NCBI RefSeq assembly: GCF_000337215.1
Contig: NZ_AOHZ01000014.1
Coordinates: forward strand, 37,535-101,534
Origin: Natronolimnohabitans innermongolicus JCM 12255
GTDB taxonomy: Archaea; Halobacteriota; Halobacteria; Halobacteriales; Natrialbaceae
Direction: 5' to 3'
Length of the DNA stretch: 64,000 nucleotides
The notes under the pieces are model-generated. The model had not been told where the DNA came from. It was given only the letters and a program-made list of their open reading frames with translations, and did no database searches. Positions 18,546 through 28,313 of the stretch are shown in pieces. A program made the translations under genes and the position numbers. How positions within the stretch are numbered: position 1 is the stretch's first letter; every line of letters starts with the position of its first letter.

Positions 18546-20042
18546 ATGACTGCCCAGACCGTCCAGCAGGGCGACCTCGTGACCGTCATCGGCCTCGAGG
18601 TCCACGTCCAGCTGGAGACCGACACGAAGATCTTCTGTGGCTGTTCGACCGAACAGACCGACGAACCCAACGAGAACGTCTGCCCGGTCTGTCTCGGCCT
18701 CCCCGGTGCCCTGCCCGTGTTGAACGAGGCCGCCGTCGAGGCCGCCGTCAAGATCGGGAAGGCGATCGACGCCGACATCCCCGAGGAGACGCGGTTCCAC
18801 CGGAAGAACTACTACTACCCCGACCTGCCCAAAAACTTCCAGATCACCCAGTACGACGAACCGATCTGTGCCGACGGTGACCTCGAGGTCGCCGTCGAGG
18901 GCGACCGCCGAACGGTGACGATCGAGCGGGCCCACTTAGAGGAGGACCCGGGGAGCCTCCAGCACGTCGGCGGCGGTGGCGGCATCGATTCGGCCGACTA
19001 CACCCGCGTCGACTACAACCGCGCCGGCACGCCGCTGATGGAGATCGTGACGGCGCCGGACTTTCGCAGCCCGAGCGAGGTGCGGGCCTTCCTCGCCGAA
19101 CTCGAGGAAGTCCTCGAGTATCTGGGCGTCTTCGACGCCGAGCGCGACGGCAGCCTGCGCATCGACGCCAACCTCTCGATCATCCCCGAGGCGGAGATCG
19201 AGAGCGGCGACGTGACCGACATCGGCGCGGACGCGCTGGCGGCGGCAAACCGCACCGAAGTGAAGAACATCTCGAGTCACAAGGGCGCCGAAAAGGCCCT
19301 GGCCTACGAGGAGACCCGCCAGAAGAACGCGATCCAGCGCGGCCGCGCGGTCGAACAGGAGACCCGCCACTGGGACGAGTCGCGCGGAATCACGGTCTCG
19401 ATGCGCTCAAAAGAAGAGGAGAAAGACTACCGCTACTTCGAGGAGGCCGATCTCCCGCCGCTTCGCGTCTCGGGCTGGAAAGAGGAGATTGCGATTCCGG
19501 AACTCCCCTCCGCGCGACGCGAGCGCTTCCAGGCGGAGTACGGGTTAAACGAAGAGGCCGCCTCGAAGCTCACCTCGACGAAGCAGGTCGCGGACTTCTA
19601 CGAGGACGTCGCCGGCGAGTTCGATCCCGATCTGGCCGCGACCTGGGTCGCGGACAACCTGCTCGGCGAACTCAACTACCGCGACATGGACATCGTGGAA
19701 CTCGAGGGGCGTCTCGAGGAGGTCACACGACTCGTCGAACTCGTCGCCGAGGACGAGATCACGGCGAAAAACGCCCACGAGACCGTGCTCCGCGGAATGC
19801 TCGACGACGGCGAGGCGCCAGACGAGATCGTCGAGGAAGAGGGGCTTGGCAAGACCGACGAGGACGAGGTCCAGCAGGCCGTCGTCGAGGCGATCGACGA
19901 GAACCCCGACGCCGTCGACGACTACGAGTCGGGCGATGACGGCGCGATCAACTTCCTCGTGGGACAGGTCATGCAAAAGACGGGCGGCAGCGCGGATCCC
20001 GGTGACGTCAACCAGTTGTTGCGGGCCGAACTCGAGCAGTAA
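18546..20042 (+). CDS. gatB: Asp-tRNA(Asn)/Glu-tRNA(Gln) amidotransferase subunit B
   Basis: A 498-residue GatB: VIGLEVHVQLETDTKIFCGC, the zinc site with CPVCLGLPGALPVLN, FHRKNYYYPDLPKNFQITQY, RVDYNRAGTPLMEIVT, and the C-terminal YqeY-like helical tail with LVGQVMQKTGG. It binds mischarged tRNA and, with GatA and GatC, converts Glu-tRNA(Gln) or Asp-tRNA(Asn) to the amide. An upstream in-frame ATG at 18357 is rejected because family homology begins at MTAQTVQQGDLV. gatA and gatC are not in the window. Confidence 0.95.
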   Translation: MTAQTVQQGDLVTVIGLEVHVQLETDTKIFCGCSTEQTDEPNENVCPVCLGLPGALPVLNEAAVEAAVKIGKAIDADIPEETRFHRKNYYYPDLPKNFQITQYDEPICADGDLEVAVEGDRRTVTIERAHLEEDPGSLQHVGGGGGIDSADYTRVDYNRAGTPLMEIVTAPDFRSPSEVRAFLAELEEVLEYLGVFDAERDGSLRIDANLSIIPEAEIESGDVTDIGADALAAANRTEVKNISSHKGAEKALAYEETRQKNAIQRGRAVEQETRHWDESRGITVSMRSKEEEKDYRYFEEADLPPLRVSGWKEEIAIPELPSARRERFQAEYGLNEEAASKLTSTKQVADFYEDVAGEFDPDLAATWVADNLLGELNYRDMDIVELEGRLEEVTRLVELVAEDEITAKNAHETVLRGMLDDGEAPDEIVEEEGLGKTDEDEVQQAVVEAIDENPDAVDDYESGDDGAINFLVGQVMQKTGGSADPGDVNQLLRAELEQ

Positions 20043-20057
20043 TCCGACCGCAGCCGC

Positions 20058-20693
20058 TCACAGGCCGTTTTTCAGCACGCGGTCGACGCCGCGTCGCAGT
20101 CGCTCGGACGCCGACTGGCCCGAAATCCCTAACGCCGACCCGATCTCGTCCGTCGAGGCTTCTCGTGGAACCTCGAAGTAGCCCATATCGCGGGCCGTGA
20201 CCAGCGCCTCGTGTTGTTCGCGCGTGAGGCCGAACGGCGGTTCGTCGGCCGCAGACTCCCGAGTCAGTTTCTCGAGGTGAAACGTCGCTCCCCGGTCCAG
20301 ACAGAACGTCCGAAACTCCGCGAGCGTTTCGCGGTCGGGAAACCGAGATCGGAGCCACCAGCCCTCGTCGGTCACGATCCCGTTGAGCGGCGTTCCGCCC
20401 AGATCCATGTACTTCTGATAGATCGGGAGCGGCGGGTCGCGGATCGTCGTTCGGTAGAGGGCGCTTTCCCCGTACTCGTCGAGGACCATAACATCCGAGA
20501 CCGTCGGATCGTCCGCCAGCGCGTCTCGAAACTCGTAGTCGACGTCGTCGACGGTCCGACAGATCGTCACCGGTCGATCGCGGTCGACGGGGAGGACCCG
20601 TTCGATGTACACCGTCGGCTCCGTGACCGCTGCAACTGCGTCCGTCAGGGGAAGATCGAGCGACGCCACCCGAAATTCCGTGATGATTCCCAT
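20058..20693 (-). CDS. Bat-type HTH-10 transcription regulator
   Basis: A 211-residue protein of the bacterio-opsin-activator class. The N-terminal ~150 residues form the beta-rich sensor part usual for this class. The C-terminal HTH-10 domain reads LTREQHEALVTARDMGYFEV then STDEIGSALGISGQSASERL. It is convergent with gatB, 15 bases apart. The halorhodopsin gene lies 2 kb away, but dozens of Bat paralogues exist in haloarchaeal genomes, so a link to hop is only a possibility. Confidence 0.85.
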   Translation of the reverse strand: MGIITEFRVASLDLPLTDAVAAVTEPTVYIERVLPVDRDRPVTICRTVDDVDYEFRDALADDPTVSDVMVLDEYGESALYRTTIRDPPLPIYQKYMDLGGTPLNGIVTDEGWWLRSRFPDRETLAEFRTFCLDRGATFHLEKLTRESAADEPPFGLTREQHEALVTARDMGYFEVPREASTDEIGSALGISGQSASERLRRGVDRVLKNGL

Positions 20694-20974
20694 CGGTCGA
20701 ATTTGCCTCCGTACTTAAACTGCCTGCTGTGCGAGATATAATCTCATCGGAATTCCGTCAGTATTCCACTGTAGTAATGCTGATGGAACTGCAGCCGCGA
20801 CCTGACATCTCCGCTCTCCACTCCCGGGTCGACACTCGCCGGGAAGACCCGTTCGATACTTGCCGTTGCCCGCATCCCTCCGAATCGACGGTCGACGATG
20901 GCGTCCCAAAACGGCCGGGAGACGCCTTCGCCGCGAGAGGCGACCCGAATCCGGCCGTCTCGGAGGTGTAACCG

Positions 20975-23900
20975 ATGGCACTCCCGGATCGGATCGCGAA
21001 CGCGCTAACCAGTCGCTCTCGAGCCGTTATTCTCGTCTTGCTGATGTTGACCGCGCTCGTCGGCGCCGGCATGCCGATGCTCGAGGAAGACACCTCGCTC
21101 GAGCAGTTCGAGAGCGATTCGACGGAGCGGGAGGCGCTCGACGATATCAACGACCGGTTCGTCGCCGAGGGCGACGAGAACACGACGTCGGTACAGGTGA
21201 TCGCGAGGGACGACGACGTCCTGACGCGAGAATCGTTACTCGACTCCCTCGAGCTCCAACAGGAGATACATGCGACTGAGTCGATCGGAGGAACGCTCGT
21301 CGAAGACGACCCGATCACCGGCGTCGAGAACGTCGTTGCGATCACTGCGATCACCGAAGAACAGGTGTCGCAACTGGAAGCACGCGGCGCCGAACTCGAG
21401 CAGCGCGAGGCGCAACTCGAGAACAGAACGGCGACGCTCGATGCGGGCCTCGAGGACGCGCTCGCGTTGCAGCGAGAGCAGGCGCAACTGCGCGCGGCCG
21501 GCGACGAAGCGGGAGCGGCCGAGATCGAATCCGAGATCGACGCCGCGATCGCGGAAACGGTCGCCGCCGCCGACCTCGACGACGAACAGGCCAACGAGTA
21601 CGAGGAACGCGTCGGGCAGGCTCGAGCGATCGAATCCGACCGCTGGGCGATCGAACAGCAAACCGACGCTCCCGGTGACGATCCCGCGTACCAGGAGCTG
21701 ACAGAGTCCCTCGAATCGGTCTCGACCGGCGCGACGCTCGGCGTCCTCGAGTCGGAGTACGAGCGACTCGAAGCCGACTTCGAGGCGTTCGAGGAGGACC
21801 AACGGCAACTCGAAGCAGACGACGAGCGGCCGTCGCTCGACGAACAGATCGACGCCCTCGAGGACCTCTCCGACGAGGAGTTCGAGGCGGTGCTCCGCGA
21901 GACGCTATCGGCCGACGCGGACGGCGACGGCGGGACCGCCCTCGCGTTCATGCCGACCGACTACGAACCGGGATCGACCGAGGCGGACGCCCGCGTGACC
22001 CTCGTTACGCAGCAGACGGACGGCGGGACGTTGTCCGCCGCCGACGAGGACGCACGGATCGACGAGGCGCAACTCGAACTCCGCGAACTCGCGACCGGCG
22101 CCGATCAGGAGTACGTGGTTTTCGGCGCCGGAATTATCACCGACGAGATCGATCGGTCGATGGACGACAGTCTCGCGATCGTCGGACCGTTCGCACTCCT
22201 GTTCGTCATCGTCGCGCTGACGATCGCTTACCGGGATCCCCTCGACGTCGCGCTCGGCGTCGTCGGGATCATCGGCGTGTTGATCTGGACGTTCGGCTTC
22301 ATGGGCTGGGCCGGGATCGCGTTCAACCAGATGATGATCGCGGTGCCCGTCCTGTTGATCGGGCTCTCGATCGACTACGCGATCCACGTCTTCATGCGCC
22401 ATCGCGAGCAACGCGAGACCGAAGGCGTCACCAGCACGGTTCGCGGTTCGATGTCGATCGCGCTGGCCGGCGTCGGCGTCGCCCTCGTCTGGGTGACGGC
22501 GACGACCGCAATCGGCTTTCTCGCCAACCTCGTCAGCCCCATCCGCCCGATTCAGGAGTTCGGCGTCGTCAGCGCCGTCGGGATCCTCTCGGCGCTGATC
22601 GTCTTCGGCGGTCTTATCCCCGCGCTCAAGGTCGAAATCGACTCCGTTCTCGAGTCCCGCGGCTGGAGCCGCCGCAAACGAGCGGTCGGGACCGGCGACG
22701 GCGGGTTTGCCACCGTTCTCTCGGGCGGCGCGACCGCGGCGCGAACGGCGCCGGCCGTCGTGTTGATCGTCGCGTTGCTGCTCACCGCGGGCGGCGTCTA
22801 CGGGGCGACGCAGGTCGATACGAGCTTCGACGAGGAGGATTTCCTCGCCGAGAGTCCGCCGTCCTGGACGGAGCACCTCCCGGGAGTGATGACCCCGGGC
22901 GAGTATCAGGCCGCAGATGACCTCGAGTACGTCAACGAGAACTTCCACCGGCCGGACTCGCAGGCACAGCTCTTCGTCGAGGGCAATATCACGGATCCGG
23001 ACGCGGTACAGCGACTCTCGGACGCGGAACGCGAGGCCGGCGAAAGTGACGTCGTCTACCTAGATCCGACGGGAGAGCCCGACGTACAGGGGCCGCTTTC
23101 GGTGATGGAATCGGTGGCCGCCCAGAACGAGTCGTTCAACGAGACCTACCAGGCGTCGCTGAACGACGACGGCGTTCCGGCTCAGAATATAGCGCAGTTG
23201 TACGACGAACTGTTCGAGGCCGACGAATCGGCGGCGAGTTCTGTCATCTACCGCACCGACGACGGGGAGTACGAGTCGGCCCGCCTGGTTGTCGCGATTC
23301 ACGGCACCGCCGGGTTCGACGACGCCGCCGACGAGATGCAAACGATCGCGGGATCGATCGACGTCGACGGGGCCGGCGATCAGCGCACCGTCGACGTCGA
23401 CGACGGGGAGGTCCACGCGATCGCGACGGGGAACCCGATCATCAACCACACCGTCGAACAGGACCTGCTCGATACGGTCCTCGAGAGTCTGTTGATCACC
23501 CTCGTTACCGTCTTCGCCTTCCTGACGGTGGCTTACTGGCTGACCGGAACCAGCGCGACGCTCGGGGCCGTAACCCTGCTGCCGGTCGCGTTTACGGTGA
23601 GCTGGATCCTGGGGACGATGTCGCTCCTCGGAATGCCGTTCAACGTGTTGACGGGGATGATCACCAGCCTGACGATCGGGCTCGGCGTCGCCTACAGCAT
23701 TCACATCAGCTCCCGGTACATGCTCGAACTCGAGCGGCAGGGAACCGTCGCGGATGCGATGCGGACGACCGTCACCGGGACCGGCGGCGCGCTGCTCGGA
23801 AGCGCCGTGACGACGGTCGGCGGGTTCGGGACGCTCGCGCTCGCGTTCATGCCCGTCCTCCGACAGTTCGGAATCATTACCGGATTGACGATCGCGTACG

Positions 23901-24166
23901 CGTTCCTCGCGAGCGTCGTCGTCCTCCCGTCGCTACTGGTGTTGTGGACGCGGTACGTCGGTCCCGACGTGCCCCTGGACGCAACGGACGCCGCCGACGA
24001 ACCGGAGGCGCGGAGCGAAACCGACGACGAACCGGAGGCGCGGAGCGAAACCGACGACGAACCGGAGGCACGGGAGAAAGTCACCGACGACGAACCGACC
24101 GAACGAAGCGAGGCCACCGAAGTCGAAGTCCCGGCGGGTTCGGAGGGCGATTCGAGGGACCGATAG
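20975..24166 (+). CDS. RND superfamily (MMPL-type) exporter
   Basis: A 1063-residue membrane protein with the duplicated RND layout: one helix (residues 14-35), a large outer domain, five helices with LSIDYAIHVFMRHRE, then helix 7 (~607), a second outer domain and five more helices with LGVAYSIHISSRYMLE. The first outer domain contains a long coiled coil (~120-215, EQREAQLENRTATLDAGL). The tail after ~1000 is acidic and carries exact 30-base repeats. A strong ribosome site GGAGGTG precedes the ATG. It may export lipids or hydrophobic compounds; the substrate is unknown. Confidence 0.88.
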   Translation: MALPDRIANALTSRSRAVILVLLMLTALVGAGMPMLEEDTSLEQFESDSTEREALDDINDRFVAEGDENTTSVQVIARDDDVLTRESLLDSLELQQEIHATESIGGTLVEDDPITGVENVVAITAITEEQVSQLEARGAELEQREAQLENRTATLDAGLEDALALQREQAQLRAAGDEAGAAEIESEIDAAIAETVAAADLDDEQANEYEERVGQARAIESDRWAIEQQTDAPGDDPAYQELTESLESVSTGATLGVLESEYERLEADFEAFEEDQRQLEADDERPSLDEQIDALEDLSDEEFEAVLRETLSADADGDGGTALAFMPTDYEPGSTEADARVTLVTQQTDGGTLSAADEDARIDEAQLELRELATGADQEYVVFGAGIITDEIDRSMDDSLAIVGPFALLFVIVALTIAYRDPLDVALGVVGIIGVLIWTFGFMGWAGIAFNQMMIAVPVLLIGLSIDYAIHVFMRHREQRETEGVTSTVRGSMSIALAGVGVALVWVTATTAIGFLANLVSPIRPIQEFGVVSAVGILSALIVFGGLIPALKVEIDSVLESRGWSRRKRAVGTGDGGFATVLSGGATAARTAPAVVLIVALLLTAGGVYGATQVDTSFDEEDFLAESPPSWTEHLPGVMTPGEYQAADDLEYVNENFHRPDSQAQLFVEGNITDPDAVQRLSDAEREAGESDVVYLDPTGEPDVQGPLSVMESVAAQNESFNETYQASLNDDGVPAQNIAQLYDELFEADESAASSVIYRTDDGEYESARLVVAIHGTAGFDDAADEMQTIAGSIDVDGAGDQRTVDVDDGEVHAIATGNPIINHTVEQDLLDTVLESLLITLVTVFAFLTVAYWLTGTSATLGAVTLLPVAFTVSWILGTMSLLGMPFNVLTGMITSLTIGLGVAYSIHISSRYMLELERQGTVADAMRTTVTGTGGALLGSAVTTVGGFGTLALAFMPVLRQFGIITGLTIAYAFLASVVVLPSLLVLWTRYVGPDVPLDATDAADEPEARSETDDEPEARSETDDEPEAREKVTDDEPTERSEATEVEVPAGSEGDSRDR
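23996..24076 (+). repeat. 30-bp tandem repeat coding the exporter tail
   Basis: Two exact 30-base units (GACGAACCGGAGGCGCGGAG + CGAAACCGAC) at 23996-24025 and 24026-24055, then a diverging third unit. Each adds DEPEARSETD to the cytoplasmic tail. Confidence 0.85.
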
Positions 24167-24345
24167 CCGTCTCGAGCCCATCGCTGCGAATTTCGTTTCC
24201 AGGGGCTGCGACCGACTCGAGGCGAGCCGTTCTTCCGGTCCCGGTCGCGACGGTCACGGGTCGATCGACTGACGACCGACGAACGGCGAACCGTCGGTCG
24301 CCGCATCGGCTCCGATCGGTTTCAGGAACCGGTGTTCCGCTACCG

Positions 24346-24353
24346 ATATAATT
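24346..24353 (+). promoter_or_regulatory. TATA box of the MBL-fold hydrolase
   Basis: ATATAATT lies about 30 bases upstream of the ATG at 24382 and predicts a very short leader. Confidence 0.55.
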
Positions 24354-24381
24354 ACCATCGGACGGCGTGTGCAGTGTCGAC

Positions 24382-25410
24382 ATGGATCGAATACGACTCG
24401 GGAACGACGAGTTCGAGGGCCGAAACAACGCCTACGTCCTCGCCGAGGACGGCGGCGACGGCCTCGCGCTCGTCGACACCGGTCTCGCGACGCCCGACGT
24501 ACGCGAGGATCTGCGAGACGGACTGGCCGAACGCGGCTACGACTTTGCCGACGTCGACGATATCGTCCTGACGCACTTCCACGTCGACCACGCGGGACTG
24601 GCCGGCGAGATTCAGGCGGCAAGCGACGCGACGGTCTACGTCCACGAAGCCGACGCCCCGCTCGTCGAGGGCGACGCCGACGCCTACGACGCCATCGAAC
24701 GGCGGCGTCGCGACCTCCTCGAGCGGTGGGGTGTTCCCGAGGAGTCGCGGGCCGAACTCGCCGAGTTCATGGAACTGGCCGAACATCTCGAGGGCGAGCC
24801 GGCCGACGCCACGCCGATCGAGGGCGGAACGGTTCTCGAGGTCGGCGGTCGAACCCTCGAGACGATTCACGCGCCCGGCCACGCCGCGGGACACTGTTGT
24901 TTCGAAATCTGCGATGCGTCGGGAACACACCGGGAGGGGGGTGCTGTCGCCGGGAGCGGCGGCGAGGCGTTCGTCGGCGACGCCCTGCTACCGGTGTATA
25001 CGCCGAACGTGGGCGGTGCAGACGTCCGCATCGACCGGCCGCTCGAGCGTTACTACGAGACTCTCGAGCGACTGGCCGAGCGCGAGTACGATCGGGTCTG
25101 GCCGGGGCACCGCGAGCCGATCGCGGAGCCGACCGCGCGAGCGCGCGAGATCATCGCCCACCACCGCGAGCGCAGCGAGAAGATCCTCGAGATTCTCCGC
25201 GAGCACGGCCCGGCCGACGCCTGGACGGTCAGCGACCACCTCTTCGGCGACCTCGAGGGGATCCACATCGTCCACGGGCCGGGCGAGGCCTACGCGCATC
25301 TCGACCACCTCGAGCACGAGGGCGTCCTCGACGTCGACGATGGGATCTATCGGCTGGTCGACGCGGGCGCCGAAGCCGACGCGATCGGTGTCAGCGAAAA
25401 CCGACGCTGA
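24382..25410 (+). CDS. MBL-fold metallo-hydrolase (glyoxalase II-like)
   Basis: A 342-residue metallo-beta-lactamase-fold protein with the dinuclear metal motif LTHFHVDHAG (about residue 60), IHAPGHAAGHC, a third metal ligand in FVGDALL, and VWPGHREP. The C-terminal ~80 residues form a winged-helix-like extension (EILREHGPADAWTVSDHLFG), as in LACTB2-type or haloarchaeal MBL proteins. It probably hydrolyses a thioester or nucleic-acid ester; the substrate is open. An upstream in-frame ATG at 24367 is less likely. Confidence 0.85.
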   Translation: MDRIRLGNDEFEGRNNAYVLAEDGGDGLALVDTGLATPDVREDLRDGLAERGYDFADVDDIVLTHFHVDHAGLAGEIQAASDATVYVHEADAPLVEGDADAYDAIERRRRDLLERWGVPEESRAELAEFMELAEHLEGEPADATPIEGGTVLEVGGRTLETIHAPGHAAGHCCFEICDASGTHREGGAVAGSGGEAFVGDALLPVYTPNVGGADVRIDRPLERYYETLERLAEREYDRVWPGHREPIAEPTARAREIIAHHRERSEKILEILREHGPADAWTVSDHLFGDLEGIHIVHGPGEAYAHLDHLEHEGVLDVDDGIYRLVDAGAEADAIGVSENRR

Positions 25411-25425
25411 GACGTCGACTACCGT

Positions 25426-25540
25426 TCATACTGTCGGACAGCAGTCAGTGCACCGTCGGTCGCGAATTCGCGGTCGGCTCCGACGGCGACGACCGCAGTC
25501 GCGCGACCGATCGGCAACGCGTGCTGTCCGGCAGTATCAG
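25426..25540. repeat. Palindromic intergenic element, long variant (copy 4)
   Basis: Terminal inverted repeats ATACTGTCGGACAGCA (25428-25443) and TGCTGTCCGGCAGTAT (about 25522-25537) match at 15 of 16 positions. The spacer holds CGGTCGCGAATTCGCGGTCGG and further inverted CGACC/GGTCG words. The TCAG end provides the thioesterase stop; a CTGAGACG at 25407 provides the hydrolase stop on the other side. It separates two convergent genes. Confidence 0.7.
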
Positions 25541-25995
25541 TCGCTCGCCTCGAGGCCGCCCTGAAACGCCGCGACGGCCTCCCGGAACGCGTCGGGGATA
25601 GGGCGGGTCTCTCCGGTCTCGAGGTCGACGGCGACGTGGGTGACGGTGCCGTCGGCGAGCACCTGCTCGTCGGCGCTGCGTGTGATGCGGTACTCGAACG
25701 TGATACTCGCCGTGCCGATTTCGGCGACGCGGATCTCGTTGACGAGTTCGTCGCCGAACTCGGCCGCGTCGCGGTAGTTCAGTTCCGTATTGGCGACGTG
25801 GACCTGCCAGCCGTCGCGCTCCATCTGTTCGTAGCCGTAATCGATCTGCCGGAAGAACTCCGAGACGGCCTCGTCCTGAAACGTGAAGTACTCGCCGTAG
25901 AAGACGACGCCCTGCAGGTCCGTTTCGGCGAAGCGAACGCGATTTTCGAAGATCGGTCGAAACTCGGGGTCGATATCTGTGTCAGATGTGGACAT
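25537..25995 (-). CDS. Acyl-CoA thioesterase (4HBT/hot-dog fold)
   Basis: A 152-residue hot-dog protein: VRFAETDLQGVVFYGEYFTF carries the catalytic Asp of the 4-hydroxybenzoyl-CoA thioesterase family, followed by the long helix EAVSEFFRQIDYGYEQM and the sheet segment ASITFEYRITR. It cleaves acyl-CoA to acid and CoA. The ATG at 25995 (MSTSDTD) is chosen because upstream residues lack family likeness. The stop codon is the TGA of a palindromic element. Confidence 0.88.
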   Translation of the reverse strand: MSTSDTDIDPEFRPIFENRVRFAETDLQGVVFYGEYFTFQDEAVSEFFRQIDYGYEQMERDGWQVHVANTELNYRDAAEFGDELVNEIRVAEIGTASITFEYRITRSADEQVLADGTVTHVAVDLETGETRPIPDAFREAVAAFQGGLEASD

Positions 25996-26079
25996 ACCGT
26001 GTACCGCCGTTGCGAGGGGTAAAACCGTACCGGCCACGGCAATCTATCGCTCGACCGTCTCCCGGAGAAGCAAACGCGG

Positions 26080-26871
26080 TCAGAGCGACTCGAGCGCCTC
26101 CAGATCGGCCGCGTCGTGCCCGCAGATCACGGTCGCGTCGTGGCGTCGCTCGAGATCTTTCACCGTCCGCAGGCTCTCGAACCAGTGGCGCTTGCTCCAG
26201 AGCAGTCCGCCGCCCATCGGCTGCTCGTCGCGGTAGTTGGTCCGGGAGTAGGCCAGGTCGCCGGCGAAAATCACGGTGCCGGTGCCCTCGAGTTCGAGGC
26301 GGACGCCGAGCAGGCCGGGCGTGTGGCCGGGGAGACGGACGAACTCGAGGTCGTCGAAGTGTTGTTCGCGGTCGTCGTGGACGACCCGCCAGTTCAGGTC
26401 GCGGTCGAAGTCGCCCGCGACGTAGGCCTCGTCGCCCTCGCTCGTCTTGGCGCTGTAGTAGGCGTACTTGAGTTCGCGCTCGTGGACGTAAATCGGCGTG
26501 TCGGTACCCTCGAAGGCGTAGAGGCCGCCGGCGTGGTCGAGGTGGAGGTGGGTCTGGATCACCGCATCGATATCGGAGACGGCGTAGCCGGCGTCGGCGA
26601 GGTCGTCCTCGAGCGGGCGCAGACCGGTGTGTTCGAAGGCGGCGTAGAGCTCCGCGGGCCAGTGGCCCGAGTCGGCCTCGGGGTGGGAGCCGGTGTCCCA
26701 GAGGATCGTCGCCGCCGGGTGGTCGATGACGAGGTTGTAGACCGGGCCGTCGCCCATCATCGTCTCGGGGTTGGGCTCGTCTGCGGTTCCCAGGGTCGCC
26801 CCCTCGATGACGTTGTTGACGTCGGTGGTGATCGTGCCCCGATCGATCGGCGTGACGGTTGCGTCGACCAT
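26080..26871 (-). CDS. MBL-fold hydrolase, N-acyl homoserine lactonase family
   Basis: A 263-residue metallo-beta-lactamase-fold enzyme with TILWDTGSHPE, the metal motif QTHLHLDHAGG (about 115), RLPGHTPGLLGV, VIFAGDLAYSR and ICGHD. The layout matches the AttM/AiiA-like lactonase group. It might open lactones, including quorum signals, but many haloarchaeal members are uncharacterised. The ATG at 26871 (MVDATVTPID) is preferred over an in-frame codon 63 bases upstream. Confidence 0.82.
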   Translation of the reverse strand: MVDATVTPIDRGTITTDVNNVIEGATLGTADEPNPETMMGDGPVYNLVIDHPAATILWDTGSHPEADSGHWPAELYAAFEHTGLRPLEDDLADAGYAVSDIDAVIQTHLHLDHAGGLYAFEGTDTPIYVHERELKYAYYSAKTSEGDEAYVAGDFDRDLNWRVVHDDREQHFDDLEFVRLPGHTPGLLGVRLELEGTGTVIFAGDLAYSRTNYRDEQPMGGGLLWSKRHWFESLRTVKDLERRHDATVICGHDAADLEALESL

Positions 26872-26955
26872 ACTATCGTCTCGCGCCCCCGACGAATATA
26901 CGTGGGTGGTCCTCGCCACCGCGGCGGCCGACACCGGCGGCGACGCCCGCCGACG

Positions 26956-27612
26956 TCAGTAGCGCAGTTTCGCGTCGCCGGTCTCGACCCACCGCTCGAG
27001 TCGGTCGTCGTCGACGCCGTAGTCGATCTCGTAGGGCGTCTCCGCCGTCCAGCCCTCATCGAGGAGGTGGTCGACGACCTCGTCCGCCGCGTCGCCGTAG
27101 TGATCGCCCCGGTGGAAGTGGGAAGCGGCGAGGTCGATAACGTCGAGGTGGGCGTGAATCGCGACGCGGTCGTCGTCGACGCCCCAGATGTGGACGTGGT
27201 TCCACTCGTCGCCGAGACGGGGTCGCCGGTAGGAGTAATCGGGCGCGACGAGCGCGTCCTCGTCGGGGTCCCACGCCTTCGCCGTCGCGTCCGGAAAGAC
27301 CGGCGTCCACTCGAGGGCGCCGAGGCCCGAAAACGCGTCGTCGACGGCCTCGAGGGCGGACGACTCGCCCGAGGCGCGGGCGTGGACGTTGATCGGCAAG
27401 AGGGGGCGCCACTCGCCGTCGTCGTTCGGCTTGTACAGACAGCGGGGGTAGTCGTGTTCGCCGTTGCGATCGGCCTCGACGACGGCGTCTACGGGTTCCT
27501 CGTTGCCGGCCGCGACGCCGGTTGCGGTGCCGACGGCGAGCGCACCGCCGGCGCCCGCGATGGCCTGTCGTCTGGTGAGTCGCACTCGGGACGTGCGGGT
27601 GTCCTGCGACAC
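26956..27612 (-). CDS. Tat-exported protein of unknown function
   Basis: About 218 residues from a GTG at 27612. The N-terminus VRLTRRQAIAGAGGALAVGT is a twin-arginine signal with cleavage likely after VAAG. The mature part has HDYPRCLYKPNDDGEWRPLLP, VHIWGVDDDRVAIHAHLD and SHFHRGDHYGDAADEV; several His/Asp could bind metal. The frame runs further upstream without an ATG near the signal, so the GTG start is inferred from signal-peptide length. The family was not recognised. Confidence 0.65.
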   Translation of the reverse strand: MSQDTRTSRVRLTRRQAIAGAGGALAVGTATGVAAGNEEPVDAVVEADRNGEHDYPRCLYKPNDDGEWRPLLPINVHARASGESSALEAVDDAFSGLGALEWTPVFPDATAKAWDPDEDALVAPDYSYRRPRLGDEWNHVHIWGVDDDRVAIHAHLDVIDLAASHFHRGDHYGDAADEVVDHLLDEGWTAETPYEIDYGVDDDRLERWVETGDAKLRY

Positions 27613-27929
27613 GGAGTTAGGCCTCGCTCGCGCCGCGTTGATTCGCGCTGCTGAGCGTGCCGTCTGTCGAACCGATTCCCGTACTCGAGTCCATGCCCGC
27701 CCGTTGGGCGACTCCTGACACAAGAATTCGGCCTGAGTGCTCGTGGTCGATGGACGCCGGCTCCCGAATCCGGCCGGGAACACGCTCGAGTCGCCCGATT
27801 ACGATCAGATCCCGAGTCGGTCTCGGCGTCCCTCGTCGCGAAACTGTCGACCGCCGGGAGCCGTCGGCAGACGGGTCGGCGGTTCAAAATATGGCAATCC
27901 TTTTCCGCGGTCGTACTGAATCCGAGGGT

Positions 27930-28313
27930 ATGTCCGACGAGAACGCATCCGACGGTAACGGTGACGAGAGCGAGGGCGAGGAGAAGTCCTTCCGAGAGCG
28001 AGTCGAGGAAATCCGCGAGAAGCGCGCCGAGGAAGGCGAAGGCGAGGGCGAGCCGCCGGAGAGTCCGTTCGGCGGCGGTGGCGGCCCAGGCGGTATGGGC
28101 GGCGGTGGCGGGAACCCGTTCGCACAGATGATGGGCGGCATGATGGGCGGCGGTCCGGGCGGCATGGGCGGCGGCCCCGGCGGTCCAGGCGGCCGCGGCG
28201 AGGAGTCGGTCGGCAACGAGGAACTCGTTCAGGAAGTGCGACAGATGCGCGACGAGATGCGCGACCAGACGCGCGCGCTCAAGCGCATCGCCGACGCGCT
28301 CGAAGACCAGTAA
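27930..28313 (+). CDS. Glycine-rich small protein with charged coiled ends
   Basis: A 127-residue protein. Residues 1-40 are acidic and helical (SFRERVEEIREKRAEEGEGE), ~45-90 are a Gly/Met/Pro-rich linker (FGGGGGPGGMGGGGGNPF), and 90-127 a coiled-coil-like NEELVQEVRQMRDEMRDQTR. No enzyme motif is present; it may be a small oligomerising adaptor. The TTCAAAATATGG sequence about 40 bases upstream is a likely promoter, which argues for the 27930 ATG over the in-frame codons further upstream. Confidence 0.65.
   Translation: MSDENASDGNGDESEGEEKSFRERVEEIREKRAEEGEGEGEPPESPFGGGGGPGGMGGGGGNPFAQMMGGMMGGGPGGMGGGPGGPGGRGEESVGNEELVQEVRQMRDEMRDQTRALKRIADALEDQ

Noticed and set aside
20729..20971. 80-codon frame upstream of the RND exporter
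   Set aside because: No acidic bias or motif, and it overlaps the exporter's promoter and ribosome site.
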